Below, in pieces: positions 1-7,140 of a stretch of 11,696 bases of DNA. The stretch is from positions 1-11,696 of the forward strand of contig CAMZAI010000080.1 of assembly GCA_947304065.1 (NCBI GenBank), written 5' to 3'. Positions within the stretch are counted from its first letter, which is position 1, and each line of letters opens with the position of its first letter. The notes under the pieces were generated by a model, which was not told the DNA's origin, did not search any database, and saw only the letters and a program-made list of their open reading frames with translations. Origin of the DNA: an uncultured Clostridia bacterium. Its GTDB lineage: Bacteria > Bacillota > Clostridia > Lachnospirales > Lachnospiraceae. The position numbers and the translations under genes were made by a program.

Positions 1-1206
1 ATCAACGCAAATTATAAAAAGCTTCCGGGAAGCTACCTCTTTTCAATGATCGGAAAGAAGGTCAGGGAATATCAGGAGGCGCATCCGGAGGCAAAGATCA
101 TCAGACTCGGTATCGGCGACGTAACGCAGCCGATAGCGCCGAAGGTCATTGAAACACTGCATTCGGCAGTGGACGAGATGGGGGACGCATCCACTTTTAA
201 GGGCTACGCACCCGACCTCGGATACGAATTCTTAAGGAGCGTGATCGCCGAAAAGGACTACAGGGACAGAGGCTGCGACATTTCCGCCGACGAGATTTTT
301 GTCTCCGACGGCGCGAAGTGTGACTGTGGTAATATACAGGAAATATTTGACACAGGAAACAGGATCGCCGTGTGCGACCCTGTTTATCCCGTTTATGTAG
401 ACTCAAATGTCATGGCAGGCAGGACCGGTGCCTACGATGCGGCTGCGGAGCGTTTTGAGAACGTGATCTACATGCCCTGCACCGCGGAGAACGGCTTTGT
501 TCCGGACCTTCCGGAGGAGATCCCCGACCTGATCTACCTCTGCTTCCCGAACAATCCCACGGGAGCGGTCATCAAAAAGGCGGAGCTTCAGAAGTGGGTC
601 GATTTTGCAAGAAAACATGACAGCATTATACTTTACGATGCGGCTTATGAAGCGTATATTAGTGAAGAGGATGTTCCTCACAGCATCTATGAATGCGACG
701 GTGCGAGGGAATGCGCGATAGAGTTCAGGTCATTTTCGAAAACAGCGGGCTTTACGGGCCTCAGGCTTGGCTTTACCGTTATTCCCAAAGATCTTGAGAC
801 CGGAGGGGAAAAGCTCTGGCCGCTGTGGGCGAGAAGGCACGGAACAAAGTACAACGGAGCGCCTTACATCGTACAGAAGGCCGGAGAAGCGGTTTATTCG
901 CCCGAAGGCAGGCAGCAGGTGCGTGAGCAGATCGCTTATTATATGGGCAATGCGAAGATCATCCTTGACGGTCTGAAGGGGGCCGGCTTTGAGGTTTCGG
1001 GCGGCGTGAACGCGCCGTACATCTGGCTTAAGACGCCACGGAACATGACGAGCTGGGAGTTCTTTGACTATCTGCTCTCAGAGGCCAATGTGGTAGGAAC
1101 TCCGGGATCGGGCTTCGGACCGCACGGAGAGCATTATTTCAGACTGACCGCTTTCGGAAGCAGGGAGAACACGGTCGAAGCGGTTGAGAGATTCAAAACA
1201 TTATAA
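1..1206 (+). CDS. dapL: LL-diaminopimelate aminotransferase (5' end cut by window edge)
   Basis: PLP-dependent fold-type I aminotransferase that makes LL-2,6-diaminopimelate from tetrahydrodipicolinate and glutamate in one step, for lysine and peptidoglycan synthesis in the cytoplasm. The reading frame is open from base 1. The residues before the first ATG (base 46) read INANYKKLPGSYLFS, which is the conserved N-terminus of DapL, so ATG 46 is not the start and only about 2-4 codons are missing to the left. Diagnostic stretches are RLGIGDVTQP, SDGAKCDCGNIQ, FPNNPTG and SFSKTAGFTG, where the Lys codon at 739-741 is the expected PLP Schiff-base residue. About 401 codons are visible, close to the family's usual 400-410. 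pyrG begins 14 bases after the stop, suggesting one transcript. The family assignment is very secure. Confidence 0.95.
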   Translation: MNANYKKLPGSYLFSMIGKKVREYQEAHPEAKIIRLGIGDVTQPIAPKVIETLHSAVDEMGDASTFKGYAPDLGYEFLRSVIAEKDYRDRGCDISADEIFVSDGAKCDCGNIQEIFDTGNRIAVCDPVYPVYVDSNVMAGRTGAYDAAAERFENVIYMPCTAENGFVPDLPEEIPDLIYLCFPNNPTGAVIKKAELQKWVDFARKHDSIILYDAAYEAYISEEDVPHSIYECDGARECAIEFRSFSKTAGFTGLRLGFTVIPKDLETGGEKLWPLWARRHGTKYNGAPYIVQKAGEAVYSPEGRQQVREQIAYYMGNAKIILDGLKGAGFEVSGGVNAPYIWLKTPRNMTSWEFFDYLLSEANVVGTPGSGFGPHGEHYFRLTAFGSRENTVEAVERFKTL

Positions 1207-1220
1207 TGGGGGAGAAGGCG

Positions 1221-2840
1221 ATGGAGAATCGTAAAACAAAGTTTATTTTTGTTACAGGCGGTGTTGTTTCAGGTTTGGGAAAGGGCATCACGGCGGCGTC
1301 GCTCGGACGTCTGCTGAAAGCCAGGGGACTTAAGGTCGCCGCGCAGAAGCTTGATCCGTATATCAATGTCGATCCCGGCACGATGAGTCCATACCAGCAC
1401 GGTGAGGTTTACGTGACCGAGGACGGCGCCGAGACCGATCTGGACCTCGGACATTACGAGCGCTTCATCGACGAGGATCTTACAAAGTACTCGAACCTGA
1501 CTTCGGGTAAGGTTTACTGGAACGTTCTGAACAAGGAAAGAAGGGGAGAGTATCTGGGCTCGACCGTTCAGGTCATTCCCCATATCACCAATGAGATAAA
1601 GGAATTCGTATACCGCGCGGGACGCGAGAAGGACGCCGATATCGTCATCACGGAGATCGGAGGAACGATCGGTGATATCGAGTCGCAGCCTTTCCTCGAG
1701 GCGGTAAGACAGATCTCGCTCGAGATCGGAAAGCAGAACGCGCTGTTCATCCATGTTACGCTGGTTCCGTTCCTTCACGGCTCGGACGAGCATAAATCAA
1801 AGCCCACGCAGCATTCCGTAAAGGAGCTTCAGGGCATGGGCATCAACCCCGACATCATCGTGCTCCGCTGCGACGAGCCCCTTGAGGAGAGCATCTTCAA
1901 GAAGATCTCGATGTTCTGCAACGTTGAAGACGACTGCGTTATCGAGAATATTACGCTGGACAGCCTCTATGAGGCGCCGCTGATGCTCGAGAAGAGCAAT
2001 TTCTCGGGCGTTGTCTGCAGAAAGCTCGGTATCTGGGCTCCACAGCCCGATCTGAGGGAGTGGGAGGAGCTGGCCCACCGCATCAAGGGCAGACATAAGG
2101 ACGTTACGATCGCTCTCGTCGGCAAGTATGTGCAGCTGCACGACGCGTATCTTTCGGTAGCGGAGGCGCTCACACACGCCGGCTTCGCGCTCAACGCGAA
2201 GGTACATATCGAGTGGATCGATTCCGAGGAACTCAACGAGGCGAATTATAAAGAGAGGCTGAGCGTGGCACAGGGCATCATAGTTCCCGGCGGTTTCGGA
2301 GACCGCGGCATCGAGGGCATGATCCTCTCGGCAAAATACGCGCGTGAGGAGAAGATCCCTTATCTCGGGATATGCCTCGGAATGCAGATATCCGTTATTG
2401 AATTTGCAAGACATGTCGCGGGAATCGCCGACGCCTGCTCGGGTGAAGCCACCAACGCGACCGAGCACAAGGTCATCGACTTCATGCCCGGACAGTCCGA
2501 TGAGGTGGACAAGGGCGGCACACTGCGCCTGGGCAGCTATCCCTGCGTGATCAAATCCGGTACGCTGATGGAGCGCTGCTACGGTGAGAAAGAGATCACC
2601 GAGAGACACCGTCACAGATACGAATTCAACAACGATTACAGAGAGGTGCTGACAAAGGCCGGTCTTGTTCTTTCGGGAATCTCGCCCGACGGCAATCTGG
2701 TCGAGACCGTGGAGATCGCGGATCATCCCTTCTTCCTCGGCGTACAGTACCATCCCGAATTTAAATCAAGACCGAACAGGCCGCACCCTGTATTTAAGGG
2801 CTTTGTGGAAGCTTCGTTAAAAAACGGCAGTGAGGAATAA
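1221..2840 (+). CDS. pyrG: CTP synthase (glutamine-hydrolysing)
   Basis: Converts UTP, ATP and glutamine to CTP, the last step of de novo pyrimidine nucleotide synthesis. With ATG 1221 it is 539 residues, normal for PyrG. The N-terminal synthetase domain (about 1-270) has the P-loop VTGGVVSGLGKG with Lys21 and the stretch EIGGTIGDIES. The C-terminal class I glutamine amidotransferase domain (about 295-535) has the oxyanion-region PGGFGDRG, nucleophile Cys385 in GICLGMQ, and His511/Glu513 in QYHPEF. An ATG at 1206, overlapping the dapL stop, would add five residues. I prefer 1221 because GGAG at 1211-1214 lies 6 bases before it and MENRKTKFIFVTGG matches the usual PyrG start. Housekeeping gene, probably co-transcribed with dapL and the following GH43-like gene. 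Confidence 0.97.
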   Translation: MENRKTKFIFVTGGVVSGLGKGITAASLGRLLKARGLKVAAQKLDPYINVDPGTMSPYQHGEVYVTEDGAETDLDLGHYERFIDEDLTKYSNLTSGKVYWNVLNKERRGEYLGSTVQVIPHITNEIKEFVYRAGREKDADIVITEIGGTIGDIESQPFLEAVRQISLEIGKQNALFIHVTLVPFLHGSDEHKSKPTQHSVKELQGMGINPDIIVLRCDEPLEESIFKKISMFCNVEDDCVIENITLDSLYEAPLMLEKSNFSGVVCRKLGIWAPQPDLREWEELAHRIKGRHKDVTIALVGKYVQLHDAYLSVAEALTHAGFALNAKVHIEWIDSEELNEANYKERLSVAQGIIVPGGFGDRGIEGMILSAKYAREEKIPYLGICLGMQISVIEFARHVAGIADACSGEATNATEHKVIDFMPGQSDEVDKGGTLRLGSYPCVIKSGTLMERCYGEKEITERHRHRYEFNNDYREVLTKAGLVLSGISPDGNLVETVEIADHPFFLGVQYHPEFKSRPNRPHPVFKGFVEASLKNGSEE

Positions 2841-2846
2841 CTAAGA

Positions 2847-3689
2847 ATGAAAAGAGAAGAAATCAATATACGTGATCCCTTCGTGCTTGTGCACGAAGGG
2901 AAATACTATCTCTACGGTACGAGAGGAAACGAGTGCTGGGGAACATGCACCGGACTCGATGTATATACGGGCACGGACCTTGAAGAATTCGACGGTCCGT
3001 TCGTATGCTTTACGCCGCCCGAGGGTTTCTGGGCGGACAAAAATTTCTGGGCTCCCGAGGTCCATGAATACAATGGGAGTTTCTATATGTTCGTTTCGTT
3101 CAAAGCCGACGGAAAGTGCAGGGGAACCCAGATCCTGAAGGCTGACAACCCCTTAGGGCCGTTCGTTCCGCACTCCGACGGACCTGTTACACCGCGCGAC
3201 TGGGAGTGTCTCGACGGAACGCTTTACATTGAAACAGCTGACGACAACAAACCGTACATTATCTTCTGCCACGAGTGGGTGCAGGTAAGGGACGGAGAGG
3301 TGTGCGCAACAGAGCTTTCGCGTGACCTCAAGAAGCCCGTGGGCGAGCCCAAACTGCTCTTTCACGCTTCCGAAGCGCCCTGGATCAGGACGATCCGCGA
3401 CGGCGCGTATGTGACCGACGGGACGTTTGTATACAGGAATGAGGAAGGTAAGATCACGATGCTCTGGTCAAGCTTCGGCGACGAGGGCTATACGCTGGCA
3501 CTGGCGCACAGCGACAGCAATACGGTGGACGGTCCCTGGAGGCAGGATCCGGAGCTGCTGTTCTCAAAGGACGGCGGACACGGAATGCTCTTTAAGTCAA
3601 TTGAAGGCAAATTAATGGTTGCATTGCACTCACCAAACGTCAATTTAGATGAAAAACCGGTCTTTTTCGAAGTAAAATGCAGAATTTGA
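2847..3689 (+). CDS. GH43-type glycoside hydrolase, small, cytoplasmic
   Basis: A 280-residue single-domain protein resembling five-bladed beta-propeller hydrolases of family 43 (arabinofuranosidases, xylosidases, exo-galactanases). Seen: Asp10 in NIRDPFV (expected general base), WAPEVHEYNGSFYMF at 68-82, Asp123 in CLDGTLYIE (expected pKa modulator), Glu176 in SEAPW (expected general acid, like the EGP motif of GH43) and GHG at 244-246, where the family has a conserved active-site His. So all main catalytic positions appear intact. There is no signal peptide and no C-terminal beta-sandwich, so it probably acts on imported oligosaccharides. It starts 6 bases after the pyrG stop, with GAGGA at 2832-2836 inside the pyrG end as ribosome site, and is followed by a hairpin terminator. 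The exact substrate cannot be told; arabinosides, xylosides or galactosides are all possible. Confidence 0.8.
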   Translation: MKREEINIRDPFVLVHEGKYYLYGTRGNECWGTCTGLDVYTGTDLEEFDGPFVCFTPPEGFWADKNFWAPEVHEYNGSFYMFVSFKADGKCRGTQILKADNPLGPFVPHSDGPVTPRDWECLDGTLYIETADDNKPYIIFCHEWVQVRDGEVCATELSRDLKKPVGEPKLLFHASEAPWIRTIRDGAYVTDGTFVYRNEEGKITMLWSSFGDEGYTLALAHSDSNTVDGPWRQDPELLFSKDGGHGMLFKSIEGKLMVALHSPNVNLDEKPVFFEVKCRI

Positions 3690-3710
3690 CGATCCGGTAA
3701 CCCGAAATAC

Positions 3711-3736
3711 AAGGGGCGGCTTATGCCGCCCCTTTG
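3711..3736 (+). terminator. GC-rich hairpin terminator after the GH43-like gene
   Basis: A perfect 10-bp stem (AAGGGGCGGC / GCCGCCCCTT) with a TTAT loop starts 22 bases after the GH43-like stop codon. The T tract after it is short (TTTGTC), so termination by this hairpin alone may be incomplete. A second T-rich hairpin follows about 25 bases on. Confidence 0.75.
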
Positions 3737-3758
3737 TCATATGCGCAAATATAGATTG

Positions 3759-3799
3759 AAAATCGCGTATTTCGACGCGATTTTTGTTTGTTTTTCGAT
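3759..3799 (+). terminator. second hairpin with T-rich tail, possible tandem terminator
   Basis: AAAATCGCG (3759-3767) and CGCGATTTT (3776-3784) form a 9-bp perfect inverted repeat, extended by one T-A pair, with a 6-base loop. It runs into TTTTTGTTTGTTTTT, so it has the form of an intrinsic terminator that would finish read-through from the pyrG/GH43 transcript. It ends only 5 bases before the -35 box of the next promoter, so a role as an operator for that promoter is an alternative. Confidence 0.55.
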
Positions 3800-3804
3800 A
3801 AATA

Positions 3805-3834
3805 TTGACTTCGAAAGGATCATAAGAATATACT
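3805..3834 (+). promoter_or_regulatory. sigma-A type promoter for the sugar transport operon
   Basis: TTGACT (3805-3810) and TATACT (3829-3834) are separated by 18 bases, each one mismatch from consensus. This places the transcript start near 3841 and gives a leader of about 45-50 bases before the ATG at 3888. A 7-base direct repeat, CGAAAGG, lies in the spacer (3812-3818) and just after the start (3843-3849), 31 bases apart, and could bind a regulator. I found no good match to a CcpA cre site. Confidence 0.7.
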
Positions 3835-3887
3835 CTAGGTACCGAAAGGCAACAACAGGCAATACCAAAGAGAAGGGAGACGTTTTT

Positions 3888-5267
3888 ATGAGAATTAAGC
3901 GGTTTTTAGCTGTTCTTCTGGCACTGGCCATGATCCTCGCTACTGCGGCATGCACAAAGAGCGACGACAGCACGAACAGCGACAGCAATGCAGCACAGGG
4001 GGCGGACAACAATTCGGCAGCTTCGGGTGACACAGGCAATAAGGCCGGCACCGGAGACTCCGCATCGACCGAACCCGTAAAACTCAGAATGGCATGGTGG
4101 GGTTCACAGACCAGACATGACAGGACCATCGCGGTCATCGAGCTTTACGAATCACTTCATCCCAATGTGGACATCGAGTACGAGCCCATGGACTTCGACG
4201 GCTATTTCAATAAGCTTGCGACACTTGTGGCTTCGAACGAGGTTTGGGATATCTTCCAGCTCGGAAGCAACTTCCCCACATATCAGAGCAAGATCTACAC
4301 ACTTAACGACTTCATCGCTGACGGAACGATCGATGTATCCGGCACCACGGATGCATTCTTAAGGATCGCGGCCGATGAGAAGGGCAATCAGGTCGGACTT
4401 TGCAGCGGCGTAAACACATACGGTATCGCGTACGATCCCGCTCTGTTCGCGGCAGCGGGCGTAGCCGAGCCCACAGAGAACTGGACATGGGATGATTACA
4501 AGAAGGCGTGCACTACCATTCATGAGAAGCTCGGCATCTACGGCTCGTCAAAGTTCGACGACTGGCAGGCAGGCGCTTCGATGGGCGTAAACCAGGAAGG
4601 TTTCGGCATCGGCTTCTTCAACAAGACAAACGACGGCCTTGGATTTACAGATTACAAGATGCTCTCGGATTATCTGCAGATGAGAGCGGATCTCGTTGAT
4701 GCGGGCGCTTATCCCGATCCCGGCGCATGCCAGGAGATCAGCGATATCGAGAATGACTTCGTGGTTTCGGGCGAAGCGGCGATGACATGGGTTGCTTCAA
4801 ACCAGTTCGTATCGCTGTGCACCGCAGCGGGCAGAGAGCTTAAGCTCATTAATCCTCCCCGCAAGAGCGCGAACGGCCCTGCAGGCGTTTCAATCCAGTC
4901 TTCACAGATGCTCTGCGTTTCGTCGGATTCGAAGTATCCCGCAGAAGCGGCTAAATTCATCGAATTCTTCCAGAGCAATATCGATGCGAACCAGATCCTC
5001 CTCGCAGAGCGCGGTATCCCTACATTTACGGCGGTACGCGAGGCTCTTGCAGGCAATCTGACCGACATTGAGAAGGCGGTTTATGAGTACGTAGATGTGG
5101 TCGGCGCATTCGATACAGGCGGAGAGACCGTAAATCCTTCAAGCCCTGCATGCACCGATACCATCAAGGAGCAGTACAACTACTACCTGAACAAGGTCAT
5201 TTACAAGGAGATGACCGCCGACGAAGCGGCAAAGGCGATCTATGATTTCGCCGCATCACAGTTCTGA
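3888..5267 (+). CDS. ABC sugar transporter, lipoprotein solute-binding protein
   Basis: Extracytoplasmic binding protein (family 1, MalE/UgpB-like) that captures an oligosaccharide and delivers it to the two permeases that follow. It is 459 residues from ATG 3888, which has GGGAG at 3875-3879 as ribosome site, 8 bases away. An in-frame ATG at 3723 lies inside the upstream terminator and is rejected. The N-terminus is a lipoprotein signal: basic MRIKR, a hydrophobic stretch to residue 21, then Cys22 in ATAAC, the likely lipidated residue (Thr at -3 is slightly atypical). Residues 23-62 are a low-complexity Ser/Asn/Asp/Gly/Ala linker holding the domain off the membrane. The mature domain starts near KLRMAWWGSQTRHDRT and continues through the YESLHPNVDIEYEP region typical of this family. 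The ligand cannot be named from sequence; the neighbours suggest a pectin-derived oligosaccharide. Confidence 0.9.
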   Translation: MRIKRFLAVLLALAMILATAACTKSDDSTNSDSNAAQGADNNSAASGDTGNKAGTGDSASTEPVKLRMAWWGSQTRHDRTIAVIELYESLHPNVDIEYEPMDFDGYFNKLATLVASNEVWDIFQLGSNFPTYQSKIYTLNDFIADGTIDVSGTTDAFLRIAADEKGNQVGLCSGVNTYGIAYDPALFAAAGVAEPTENWTWDDYKKACTTIHEKLGIYGSSKFDDWQAGASMGVNQEGFGIGFFNKTNDGLGFTDYKMLSDYLQMRADLVDAGAYPDPGACQEISDIENDFVVSGEAAMTWVASNQFVSLCTAAGRELKLINPPRKSANGPAGVSIQSSQMLCVSSDSKYPAEAAKFIEFFQSNIDANQILLAERGIPTFTAVREALAGNLTDIEKAVYEYVDVVGAFDTGGETVNPSSPACTDTIKEQYNYYLNKVIYKEMTADEAAKAIYDFAASQF

Positions 5268-5291
5268 TAGCTTTTTCACTTTTTCATAAAA

Positions 5292-5329
5292 GCCCCGGGG
5301 GCGTTCCTTTAAAGGGATGTCGCCGGGGC
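5292..5329 (+). promoter_or_regulatory. long intercistronic hairpin between binding protein and permease genes
   Basis: GCCCCGG (5292-5298) pairs with CCGGGGC (5323-5329). After a G-G mismatch the stem continues for nine more pairs, including three G-U wobbles, to a TTAA loop at 5309-5312. No T tract follows: the next bases are CAATTCCCCC-like and then AAGGAG. It is therefore more likely a 3' stabiliser or partial stop that keeps the binding-protein message more abundant than the permease message, as known for malE-malF type operons, than a full terminator. The function is inference. Confidence 0.65.
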
Positions 5330-5356
5330 AATTCCCCCAAGGAGTAACGGACAGCC

Positions 5357-6286
5357 ATGAGCAAAAAGATAAACGCCCCGGACAAGAGCGGCAGAACCCC
5401 GTGGAACAGATTTGTTTACAATACGAATACCGTGGGTTATGTTTTCGCGGCTCCTTTTATCATAGGATTCCTGATATTTACGATCATCCCGATGCTGAGT
5501 TCGCTGTACTATTCGTGCACCGACTACAATCTGATCGAAAAGGAGAACTGGATCGGTCTTTCAAACTATATTTACCTGTTTCAGGATCCGAGATTCCTCA
5601 ATTCAATAAAGGTGACGCTGCAGTACGTATTTCTTTCGGTTCCGACCAAGCTGGCTTTCGCGCTCTTTATCGCATTTCTGCTGACGAGGCCCAGCAGGCT
5701 CGTGAGCTTTTACCGTTCGCTTTACTATCTGCCTTCGCTGATCGGAGGAAGCGTGGCGGTGGCTCTGGTATGGAAGGAGCTCTTTGCGAGGAAAGGTCTG
5801 ATCAACACAAATCTGGCCGCGCTCGGCGTCAGCACGATCAACTGGTTCGGAAGCATGACCGCCGCAAAATGGCCGATCATTATAATGACCGCCTGGCAGT
5901 TCGGTTCTTCGATGCTGATATTTGCCGCAGGACTCAAGGAAATCCCCGGCAGCTATTACGAGGCGGCAAAGATAGACGGAGCGAACGGCCGGAAGATATT
6001 CTGGAAGATAACGCTGCCCTGTCTGTCGCCGGTCATCCTGTTCAATCTGATCATGCAGCTGATCTCGAGCTTCATGGTATTTACGCAGGCCTTCGTCATC
6101 ACGGCGGGCGGACCGAACGACGCGACGATGTACTACGCACTGTATGTGTACAAACAGGGAATACAAAGCAGAAATATGGGCTATGCAAGCGCGATGAGCT
6201 GGGTTATGCTGTTAATAATGGGTGTGATCACGGCAATCGTATTCAAGACTTCAAAGCACTGGGTATTCAATGAAGCTGAAGGTTAG
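5357..6286 (+). CDS. ABC sugar transporter permease, MalF type
   Basis: Integral membrane subunit of a carbohydrate (CUT1-type) ABC importer, 309 residues. After a short charged N-terminus, a first membrane helix spans about 27-50 (AAPFIIGFLIFTIIP), and further hydrophobic segments lie near 88-108, 123-140, 172-192, 227-247 and 279-296, giving six helices as is usual. The cytoplasmic EAA loop that docks on the ATPase is clear: EAAKIDGANGRKIFWKITLP at 202-221. AAGGAG at 5339-5344 is the only good ribosome site, 12 bases before the ATG, a long but usable spacing. The gene follows the binding-protein gene after 89 bases containing a hairpin, and its end lies 7 bases before the preferred start of the second permease. 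It pairs with that protein to form the channel. Confidence 0.92.
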   Translation: MSKKINAPDKSGRTPWNRFVYNTNTVGYVFAAPFIIGFLIFTIIPMLSSLYYSCTDYNLIEKENWIGLSNYIYLFQDPRFLNSIKVTLQYVFLSVPTKLAFALFIAFLLTRPSRLVSFYRSLYYLPSLIGGSVAVALVWKELFARKGLINTNLAALGVSTINWFGSMTAAKWPIIIMTAWQFGSSMLIFAAGLKEIPGSYYEAAKIDGANGRKIFWKITLPCLSPVILFNLIMQLISSFMVFTQAFVITAGGPNDATMYYALYVYKQGIQSRNMGYASAMSWVMLLIMGVITAIVFKTSKHWVFNEAEG

Positions 6287-6293
6287 GTGGAAT

Positions 6294-7136
6294 ATGAAAG
6301 CAAAAAGGATCATTTCGACAACGATTTATCATATATTCATTCTCGGACTCGGACTGCTGATGATCTACCCCGTGCTCTGGATGATATCGGGCTCTTTAAA
6401 GAACAATCCCGAGATACTCTCAGGCTCCTTAAACCTTATCCCGCCCGCATGGAGATGGGACAATTTCTCACGCGGATGGGCAGGTTTCGGCCGTGTGACA
6501 TTTACATCGTATTTTAAGAATTCATTCATCGTAACGATTATAGCGACTCTGGGCACGGTACTCAGCTCGTCGTGCGTCGCGTACGCGCTCGCGAGGGTAA
6601 AGTTCCGCGGAAACAGGATACTGTTTACGATAATGATAGCTACGATGCTGCTGCCCGGGCAGGTGGTAATGATACCGCAGTACCTGATCTATAACAGGAT
6701 CGGATGGGTTGGGACGATGCTTCCCCTTATCGTACCTCATTTCTTCGGAGCGGCGTTCTTTATCTACCTGATGATGCAGTTTATGGCCGGTATACCGAAG
6801 GAACTCGACGAGGCTGCGATCATAGACGGCTGCAGCAAGTATACCGTATTTACGCGGGTTGTGTTCCCGCTGTTAAAGCCGGCGCTCATTTCCACGATTA
6901 TTATCCAGTTTTATTGGAAATGGGACGACTACATGGGACCTATGCTGTACCTCGGAAAGCCTGAATCCTACACCGTTTCGATCGCGGTCAAGCTCTTTGC
7001 CGACGCAACGAGTACCACGGATTACGGAGCCATGTTTGCAATGTCGACTTTGTCAATGATACCCGTGTTCCTGATCTTCCTCTTCTTCAACAGATATCTG
7101 GTGGACGGGATCAGTACGAGCGGACTAAAAGGATAA
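6294..7136 (+). CDS. ABC sugar transporter permease, MalG type
   Basis: Second membrane subunit of the importer, 280 residues from ATG 6294. An ATG at 6270, inside the preceding gene, would add eight residues. I prefer 6294 because AGGTGG (6285-6290) lies just upstream (spacing only 3 bases) and because MKAKRIISTTIYH gives a short basic N-terminus before the first helix, as usual for the family. Membrane segments lie near 13-32, 77-98, 109-128, 142-164, 197-208 and 246-265. The EAA loop is at 173-192 (EAAIIDGCSKYTVFTRVVFP). The C-terminus DGISTSGLKG resembles the common 'GLT/AGAVKG' ending of MalG-like permeases. No ATPase gene follows; the next gene starts 4 bases after the stop. Confidence 0.92.
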   Translation: MKAKRIISTTIYHIFILGLGLLMIYPVLWMISGSLKNNPEILSGSLNLIPPAWRWDNFSRGWAGFGRVTFTSYFKNSFIVTIIATLGTVLSSSCVAYALARVKFRGNRILFTIMIATMLLPGQVVMIPQYLIYNRIGWVGTMLPLIVPHFFGAAFFIYLMMQFMAGIPKELDEAAIIDGCSKYTVFTRVVFPLLKPALISTIIIQFYWKWDDYMGPMLYLGKPESYTVSIAVKLFADATSTTDYGAMFAMSTLSMIPVFLIFLFFNRYLVDGISTSGLKG

Positions 7137-7140
7137 GCTT

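Noticed and set aside
1206..1220. pyrG start at ATG 1206 overlapping the dapL stop
   Set aside because: The GGAG ribosome site is downstream of it and serves ATG 1221; the five extra residues are not typical of PyrG.
1797..2753. Open frame of 318 codons on the minus strand inside pyrG
   Set aside because: It lies wholly antisense to a well-conserved CTP synthase gene, shows no recognisable domain, and arises from codon bias of the plus-strand gene.
3755..3820. Possible CcpA cre site upstream of the transporter genes
   Set aside because: TGAAAATCG has one base too many between TG and CG, and TTGACTTCGAAAGGA mismatches several fixed positions of the consensus.
3723..3887. N-terminal extension of the binding protein from ATG 3723
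   Set aside because: The codons lie in the terminator and promoter region, and the lipoprotein signal peptide begins at 3888 with a proper ribosome site.
5603..6166. Open frame of 187 codons on the minus strand inside the MalF-type permease gene
   Set aside because: Composition is charged and unlike a folded family, and it is fully antisense to a confident gene.
5317..6273. Open frame of 318 codons on the plus strand overlapping the first permease in another frame
   Set aside because: It starts inside the intercistronic hairpin, its product is rich in Arg, Gln, Asp and His without domain pattern, and the overlapping frame encodes a clear MalF-type permease with an EAA loop.
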